A DNA stretch of 25,311 bases from a virus. Made by a program: the position numbers and the translations under genes. How positions within the stretch are numbered: the stretch's first letter is position 1; each line of letters starts with the position of its first letter. Of this stretch, positions 21,437 through 25,311 are shown piece by piece. The stretch covers positions 1 to 25,311 of IMG/VR virus record IMGVR_UViG_3300048442_000857; one strand, given 5' to 3'. A model generated the notes under the pieces. The model ran no database searches. It was not told the DNA's origin and was given only the letters and a program-made list of their open reading frames with translations.

Positions 21437-21726
21437 GTTTTTTAATAGGTTTTAGTTTAGCATTACCATTAATAATATTTACTATTATACTTTATTTTAT
21501 TAGTAAATTTGTTCCTAAAGAAGCAATCCAATTGCCTATATTATTTATGTGTGTGGGTGATGGTTTATTAGTTGCTTTATGGTATTATGGTCTATATGAA
21601 ATAGTAGATAGCTATAAACATTTTAAATTAGGAATATCAGGTTCATTTTGTTTTATTTCATTTGGACGTGCAATATATTTTATGATACAATTTAATTACG
21701 ATAATAAAAATGAATCAATTAGATAA
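21433..21726 (+). CDS. Membrane protein, about 3 transmembrane segments
   Basis: A 97-residue hydrophobic protein with segments near residues 2-24 (FLIGFSLALPLIIFTIILYF), 33-55 (LPILFMCVGDGLLVALWYYG) and 70-88 (SGSFCFISFGRAIYFMIQF), separated by short charged loops. No family match is seen. It overlaps the thymidylate synthase gene by 17 nt. It may modify the host membrane, for example in superinfection exclusion, but that is speculation. Confidence 0.65.
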   Translation: MSFLIGFSLALPLIIFTIILYFISKFVPKEAIQLPILFMCVGDGLLVALWYYGLYEIVDSYKHFKLGISGSFCFISFGRAIYFMIQFNYDNKNESIR

Positions 21727-22585
21727 AGATTACCAATCACTCTTGTTTGATGTGTTATCATCAGGTGTAAATAAAACTGATAGAACAGGTACTGGTACAA
21801 GATCAGTATTTGGTAAACAAATTAGACATGATATGTCAGATGGTTTTCCTATTTTAACTACTAAAAAAGTAGCTTGGAAAACTATGGTTACCGAATTAAA
21901 ATGGTTTATAAAAGGAGATACTAACATTAAGTATTTAGTTGATAATGGATGTAACATTTGGAATGGTGATGCTTATAAAAGATATTGTAAATTACAAGTT
22001 CCTCACGATCATTTTGAAACTCAAAAAGAGTTTATTGAATTAATTAAAACAAAGGATGTGTTTGCTAAGAAGTGGGGTGAATTAGGCCCTATATATGGTA
22101 AACAATGGAGAGATATTAACGGTATAGACCAATTAGAGAATCTAATTACAGGACTTATATCTAACCCAGATGGAAGAAGACACTTAGTTGATTCTTGGAA
22201 CCCAGAACAATTAAATATAATGACTTTACCCCCATGTCATTATTCATTTCAATGTTATGTAAATAATGGTAAGTTATCTTTAATGTGGAATCAACGTAGC
22301 GCAGATCTATTCTTAGGCGTACCGTTTAACATCAGTAGCTATGGTCTTTTATTACATTTACTGTGTAAAGAAACCAGACTTGAACCAGGTGAATTAATTG
22401 GCTCGTTCGGTGATATACACTTGTATAAAAACCATATTGAACAAGCTAAAGAACAACTTGATAGAGATAGTTTTGATTTACCTGAATTAAAAGTATCATG
22501 CTATGATATTTACAGAGGCGATTTTGATGCCGAATTAATAAATTATAAATCACACCCAGCAATTAAAGCACCACTTAGCAATTAA
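21710..22585 (+). CDS. thyA: Thymidylate synthase
   Basis: Converts dUMP to dTMP with methylene-tetrahydrofolate, supplying thymidine for phage DNA. At 291 residues it is close to the family length. Landmarks: DRTGTGTRSVFG near 24-35, TTKKVAWKTM near 50-59, ELKWFIKGDTN near 62-72, GPIYGKQWR near 126-134, GRRHLVDSWNP near 155-165, catalytic Cys176 in LPPCHYSFQ, QRSADLFLGVPFN near 195-207 with the dUMP-specific Asn207 (an Asp there would indicate dCMP hydroxymethylase), and GDIHLY near the C-terminus. Everything expected for activity is present. It overlaps the preceding membrane protein gene by 17 nt and is the last gene of its unit. Confidence 0.95.
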   Translation: MNQLDKDYQSLLFDVLSSGVNKTDRTGTGTRSVFGKQIRHDMSDGFPILTTKKVAWKTMVTELKWFIKGDTNIKYLVDNGCNIWNGDAYKRYCKLQVPHDHFETQKEFIELIKTKDVFAKKWGELGPIYGKQWRDINGIDQLENLITGLISNPDGRRHLVDSWNPEQLNIMTLPPCHYSFQCYVNNGKLSLMWNQRSADLFLGVPFNISSYGLLLHLLCKETRLEPGELIGSFGDIHLYKNHIEQAKEQLDRDSFDLPELKVSCYDIYRGDFDAELINYKSHPAIKAPLSN

Positions 22586-22587
22586 AA

Positions 22588-22619
22588 TTTGGTTACCCTA
22601 AATATTGTTCGTATATTTA
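22588..22619 (+). promoter_or_regulatory. Phage promoter copy 5
   Basis: TTTG at 22588, 20 nt, then TATATTTA at 22612-22619: the best match of the five to the Bacteroidota consensus, with a perfect TTTG. TTGGTTACCC follows the -33 box. It drives the metalloprotease lipoprotein gene at 22655, and the leader ends AAATAAAGGTTATG. Confidence 0.8.
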
Positions 22620-22627
22620 CAGGGTAA
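22593..22627 (+). repeat. TTACC-N25-GGTAA inverted repeat around promoter copy 5
   Basis: Arms TTACC (22593-22597, extending to TTACCC) and GGTAA (22623-22627, extending from GGGTAA) with a 25-nt spacer, as at promoter copy 4. The flanking bases GGTAAATAAGT are also shared by the two sites. Possible operator or shared cassette. Confidence 0.4.
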
Positions 22628-22654
22628 ATAAGTAATTAATTTAAAATAAAGGTT

Positions 22655-23377
22655 ATGAAACGAGTATTAGAAATTATATTGTTTAGTTTAGTAACATATG
22701 GTTTACTTACCCTATGTTCATGTTCAAGTGATGAATTAGAAATAATAGAACCAGAAATAATAGAACCCGAACTAAGCAAAGTAGTAGTAGAAGCATCATT
22801 AATCCCTACACCTACTGTTAACGTTACGAGCTCAACTACAACTAATGAAATAAATACTTCTTGGGAAACAGATGAATTTTATTCTAGATTAGTAGATCCT
22901 AATTCAACACCAAATGATTATTTAGAGGTATTTTTAGATGAAGCTGAGGCACATGGTTTATATTTTAGACAATATATTAATGAAAGAAAATGGGTTGGAT
23001 ATGGAACTGAAGCTAGTGATGGTACTTCAACTGGATGGACAGGTGGGGCATGTAATGATGAATTAGTATTTGTCTCAATCCCAGATGGTGAGGATTATAA
23101 TTGGGGAATGATGTCTTTACCCCATAGACTTATGTTTATGTACCATGAATTAGGACATGATATTTTGAATTTAGCTCATATTTGTGAACCAGGACATCAT
23201 ATGACTGGCTGGACAACTTGTATGGATTTATATGGTAACACAGATAAACTAAGACATAATGGTGAGGAAATTAATCAAAATGCTTTAACATATAATAATC
23301 CTGACCCTGTTTTAGATTGGAAACGAGCAACAAAAGATATGTTTGAGGGTCATCTTCAAGACCCAGTATGTTGGTAA
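22655..23377 (+). CDS. Lipoprotein zinc metalloprotease with surface-export signal
   Basis: A 240-residue protein. The signal peptide (MKRVLEIILFSLVTYGLLTL) ends in a lipobox LCSC with the lipidated Cys23. The next residues, SSDELEIIEPEIIEPE, are acidic, like the Flavobacterium-type lipoprotein export signal (S-D-D/E rich) that sends lipoproteins to the cell surface. The rest is a metallopeptidase: H164-E165-x2-H168 in YHELGHDILNLAH, a further H175, HHMTG near 181-185, and several Cys that could form disulfides. The family resembles Bacteroidota HELGHDILN-type proteases. It probably cuts host surface proteins from outside. The C-terminus lacks further domains. Confidence 0.8.
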   Translation: MKRVLEIILFSLVTYGLLTLCSCSSDELEIIEPEIIEPELSKVVVEASLIPTPTVNVTSSTTTNEINTSWETDEFYSRLVDPNSTPNDYLEVFLDEAEAHGLYFRQYINERKWVGYGTEASDGTSTGWTGGACNDELVFVSIPDGEDYNWGMMSLPHRLMFMYHELGHDILNLAHICEPGHHMTGWTTCMDLYGNTDKLRHNGEEINQNALTYNNPDPVLDWKRATKDMFEGHLQDPVCW

Positions 23378-23380
23378 TTA

Positions 23381-23587
23381 ATGTATTATAAAATTATAAT
23401 TAGGGATAATATACCATATGAAATTAGAGATAATATTCATAAAAATAAATTTCAAAATAAAGATGGTTCGTTAAATAAGAAAGTACTAGGACTATATGTT
23501 AAAGAGCTTAATTGTGATAAAGTATTAGAAATGAAAGGATACTTATTAATTTGTAAAGTAGTAGAAGATGCCCAAATTGAAATGTGA
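23381..23587 (+). CDS. Hypothetical protein, 68 aa
   Basis: Starts at ATG 23381, three nt after the protease. The sequence opens MYYKIIIRDNIPYEIRDNIH with a charged middle (KNKFQNKDGSLNKKVLGLYV) and a strand-rich end (LEMKGYLLICKVVEDAQIE). Compact alpha/beta; no family recognised. It overlaps the next gene by 20 nt. An immunity or partner function for the adjacent protease is possible only on position. Confidence 0.6.
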   Translation: MYYKIIIRDNIPYEIRDNIHKNKFQNKDGSLNKKVLGLYVKELNCDKVLEMKGYLLICKVVEDAQIEM

Positions 23588-23858
23588 ATGGTGTCATGGG
23601 GCAACAAATGTTATCCCAATGTATATTCCAGAATCACCAGTATTAGAATGGATGGAAGAAAAACTTATTCGTATTGATAATGATTTTAGTGAACAAAAAT
23701 TAAGTAAAGAAGAAGAATGGGAAATATTAGCATATGATGAAATGGTTAGGGCAATACGGAGGGGAACAGTGTGTACTAAATGTTGGAAAAAAGACCAAAG
23801 GTTATATGACAAATATTATGATCCGGGCGACGAAGAAGATTATATAAGATTAATATGA
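23568..23858 (+). CDS. Hypothetical protein with four zinc-ligand cysteines, 96 aa
   Basis: CEWCHG near residues 6-11 and CTKCWKK near 69-75 form a pair of CxxC motifs, typical of a zinc ribbon whose halves are separated by a helical insert (LEWMEEKLIRIDNDFSEQKL, EEEWEILAYDEMVRAIRR). The tail is acidic (YDPGDEEDYIRLI). No family is recognised. It overlaps both the previous gene and the epimerase gene slightly. Confidence 0.65.
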   Translation: MPKLKCEWCHGATNVIPMYIPESPVLEWMEEKLIRIDNDFSEQKLSKEEEWEILAYDEMVRAIRRGTVCTKCWKKDQRLYDKYYDPGDEEDYIRLI

Positions 23859-24682
23859 GAGCACTAGTTACAGGAGCAAATGGTTTTATAGGTAATAACC
23901 TATATAATAAGTTAAAACAACAAGGTTATACAGTATATGGAGTTGACCCTAAACTAAAAGATAATGATATCATAGGTAGATTTAAATCTCAAGAATTACT
24001 CCCTAAACTATCATGGAACCCCGATGTAGTATTTCATTTAGGTGCTTATGTTGATGTATCAGAGTCATTTGAAAAACCAAATGAATATTTTGATAATAAT
24101 ATAAATTCAACACTTGCGGTATTAGAATTTGCACGTAGACGAAATTGTAAAGTAATATATGCCGGTTCTGCTTCAAAACATACTAATCAATATGCTTCAC
24201 CTTATGCCTCAAGTAAATATATTGGTGAGGAACTATGTAAAACATATAAAACGGCTTACAATATGAATATTGAAATCGCTCGTTTTTATAATGTTTATGG
24301 TCCAGGTGAACACTTGGGGCTAGAAAATACAGGTGTAATTGGCACTTGGAGATATAGTATTGCTAATAAGGTTGCTTGTGCAATTGTAGGTGATGGTGAG
24401 CAGCGTAGAGATTTTATTCACGTAGATGATACTACAGATGCTTTAATTACAATACACGAAAGTGTTTCATCACATAAGGATGCTTGGGAAATAGGAACGG
24501 GTGTAACTACGAGTATAAACGAGCTAGCAGACATATTTCAAACACATTTAAAAGCAGAATTTATTAGTGTAGATGATATAAATAAAACACCAAAATTATC
24601 TCACCAAATAAACAATGATCTATATGAAAGGATAGGTTGGAAGGCCAAACATAAATTAGTAGATTACATTAGTTCATTATGA
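23855..24682 (+). CDS. Second extended SDR nucleotide-sugar epimerase
   Basis: A 275-residue UDP-sugar epimerase/dehydratase-type SDR. GANGFIG at 7-13 binds NAD, AYVDVSESF near 64-72 follows the catalytic core, AGSASKH near 103-109 supplies the Ser, and Y117-x3-K121 (SPYASSK) is the catalytic pair. RFYNVYGPGEH and GDGEQRRDFIHVDDT match the GalE/WcaG substrate loop. It shares the GDGEQ-R--F--(I/V)DD segment with the epimerase at 13015, but the two differ elsewhere. At 275 residues it is shorter than most GalE proteins (about 330). Lying 9 kb from the glycan operon, it may act in the same pathway or on a separate sugar. Confidence 0.85.
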   Translation: MRALVTGANGFIGNNLYNKLKQQGYTVYGVDPKLKDNDIIGRFKSQELLPKLSWNPDVVFHLGAYVDVSESFEKPNEYFDNNINSTLAVLEFARRRNCKVIYAGSASKHTNQYASPYASSKYIGEELCKTYKTAYNMNIEIARFYNVYGPGEHLGLENTGVIGTWRYSIANKVACAIVGDGEQRRDFIHVDDTTDALITIHESVSSHKDAWEIGTGVTTSINELADIFQTHLKAEFISVDDINKTPKLSHQINNDLYERIGWKAKHKLVDYISSL

Positions 24683-24873
24683 AAGAAATATTAATGCAAT
24701 CAACAGTAGATTGGCTTCATCCAATTAACCCTCAACTATTAGATAACATAACTAAAGGTAGGGGATTTGAAAAAAAACAAATCATAGCCGATAAAGAAGA
24801 AAATGACATAACATATTATGTTATAGAAAATGAAGTAAAAATAATAGCTAAAACGTTAGGTAAAAATGAGTAG
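24679..24873 (+). CDS. Hypothetical protein, 64 aa
   Basis: ATG 24679 overlaps the epimerase stop (ATGA). It reads MKEILMQSTVDWLHPINPQL, then LDNITKGRGFEKKQIIADKE and a strand-rich end (ITYYVIENEVKIIAKTL). The layout suggests a small alpha/beta protein. No family is recognised. Its last 8 nt overlap the next gene. Confidence 0.6.
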   Translation: MKEILMQSTVDWLHPINPQLLDNITKGRGFEKKQIIADKEENDITYYVIENEVKIIAKTLGKNE

Positions 24874-24994
24874 TAAATTTTTTGGAAACAAGCATGATAA
24901 AAATGCAAGTGGAAAGCAAGGCAAAATAAAAGGTAAAGGTAAAAGCAAAGCAGTTAAAAACGTAGGTGTAAAAAAATCGGGTAGAGGTAGATAA
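24866..24994 (+). CDS. Small highly basic protein, 42 aa
   Basis: From ATG 24866 to TAA 24992. About a third of the residues are Lys or Arg (MSSKFFGNKHDKNASGKQGK, IKGKGKSKAVKNVGVKKSGR), with Gly and Ser between them. It is low-complexity and probably intrinsically disordered, like nucleic-acid-binding tails. A phage protein of this kind could bind DNA, RNA or ribosomes; no specific role is visible. The stop is followed by a short A-run. Confidence 0.6.
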   Translation: MSSKFFGNKHDKNASGKQGKIKGKGKSKAVKNVGVKKSGRGR

Positions 24995-25055
24995 AAAAAA
25001 AGCCCAAACAGAGCTCTTTACTACACACCATCACATTTTAATACGTATATACAAT

Positions 25056-25187
25056 ATGGTAATGAAAATAGATCAAGTCATAATATTACTAAACAAAGTC
25101 TACCATGAGGTAGACGATGAGGACCTTAAATTGGAGGTGAGATACATGGCAGAAGATTTACAAATGTATAGACACACCCTCATATGA
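25056..25187 (+). CDS. Hypothetical acidic helical protein, 43 aa
   Basis: Starts at ATG 25056 (or the in-frame ATG 25062) and reads MVMKIDQVIILLNKVYHEVD, then DEDLKLEVRYMAEDLQMYRH. It is amphipathic and acidic. Its stop shares bases with the next gene's start (ATGA), which supports it. A degenerate promoter-like TACGTATATACA lies at 25042-25053. Confidence 0.6.
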   Translation: MVMKIDQVIILLNKVYHEVDDEDLKLEVRYMAEDLQMYRHTLI

Positions 25188-25311
25188 GACAACTTTGGAA
25201 ACATTGGGCAAGGGCCTTAGGTGAGAAGGTTGGTGAAGATAATAAGAAGGCAGACAACGTAGCTTGGATTAGAACATTTATAGTATTACAGGCTGTCATT
25301 TGTAACATTTT
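25184..25311 (+). CDS. Hypothetical phage protein, N-terminal part (runs off window)
   Basis: The frame opens at ATG 25184 and continues past the window edge. The visible part reads MRQLWKHWARALGEKVGEDN, then KKADNVAWIRTFIVLQAVIC. A Trp-rich amphipathic start is followed by a hydrophobic segment (FIVLQAVICNIF), probably transmembrane. I recall similar short WKHWARALGEKVGE-type proteins in marine T4-like phages, but without known function. The C-terminus is missing. Confidence 0.7.
   Translation, partial: MRQLWKHWARALGEKVGEDNKKADNVAWIRTFIVLQAVICNI

Noticed and set aside
21710-22585. dCMP hydroxymethylase instead of thymidylate synthase
   Set aside because: The position that discriminates the two carries Asn (Asn207 in GVPFN), as in dUMP-specific thymidylate synthases.
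24989-25020. Terminator after the basic protein gene (A-run and AGAGCTCT)
   Set aside because: The short palindrome has no downstream T-run in the right place and no stable stem; it does not look like an intrinsic terminator.
25022-25053. Sixth promoter copy before the gene at 25056
   Set aside because: The -7 core is only partly matched (TACGTATATACA), GGTT is absent at the -33 position, and the start codon lies three nt downstream.
1-25311. CRISPR array, tRNA or transposase
   Set aside because: I looked for regularly spaced repeats, tRNA cloverleaf sequence and transposase motifs and saw none. A dedicated tRNA search could still find one.

Overview
This AT-rich window is a stretch of a T4-like (myovirus-type) tailed phage genome. 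Every gene is on the + strand, and most overlap by 1-20 nt (ATGA or TAATG junctions). The T4-like clamp-loader pair (gp44- and gp62-like) sets the lineage. Several features suggest a Bacteroidota, probably flavobacterial, host: a histone H1/Hc1-like protein, a DUF2805 protein, a lipoprotein with a Flavobacterium-type surface-export signal, and promoters spaced like the Bacteroidota -33/-7 promoter. The host is inferred, not shown.

Layout. (1) 1-2351: the C-terminus of a phage GroEL, a small H1-like protein, a hypothetical protein, and the clamp loader (gp44, a small protein, gp62). (2) 2342-5461: a pyruvyl-transferase-like protein with no normal start codon, a GT25-like glycosyltransferase, a DUF1599 protein, and an APS kinase / HxGH nucleotidyltransferase / DUF2061 trio. 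(3) 5464-6665: a RecB/Cas4-like nuclease and a small ribbon-helix-helix-like protein. (4) 6680-14846: a continuous glycan locus with two GT4-like, two GT2-like and one further GT-A-like transferase, two methyltransferases, an SDR epimerase and a short UDP-sugar dehydrogenase. (5) 14847-25311: small, mostly unrecognised genes in several short transcription units, among them an HNH-like protein, a secreted lysozyme-like protein, a SWIM zinc-finger protein, a PD-(D/E)XK nuclease, thymidylate synthase, a surface-type metalloprotease lipoprotein and a second SDR epimerase.

Transcription. Five copies of one bipartite promoter are visible in region 5. Each has TNNGGTT, then TTCGTATATTTA, with exactly 20 nt between the TNNG and TATATTTA boxes. 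None was seen in the first 14.8 kb, which therefore looks like one long co-transcribed block. Two promoters are built into intrinsic terminators: the terminator's loop and 3' arm supply the -33 box, and the T-run leads into TTCGTATATTTA. Two others have a TTACC-N25-GGTAA inverted repeat around the -7 box.

Working together. The clamp loader, nuclease, thymidylate synthase and H1-like protein serve DNA replication and handling. The glycan genes and the sulfate-activation-like trio could build or modify a surface polysaccharide or a virion glycan. The lipoprotein protease, lysozyme-like protein and tiny membrane proteins probably act on the host envelope. The points most worth a second look are the promoter system, the start-less pyruvyl transferase next to a dnaX-type slippery heptamer, and the metalloprotease lipoprotein.
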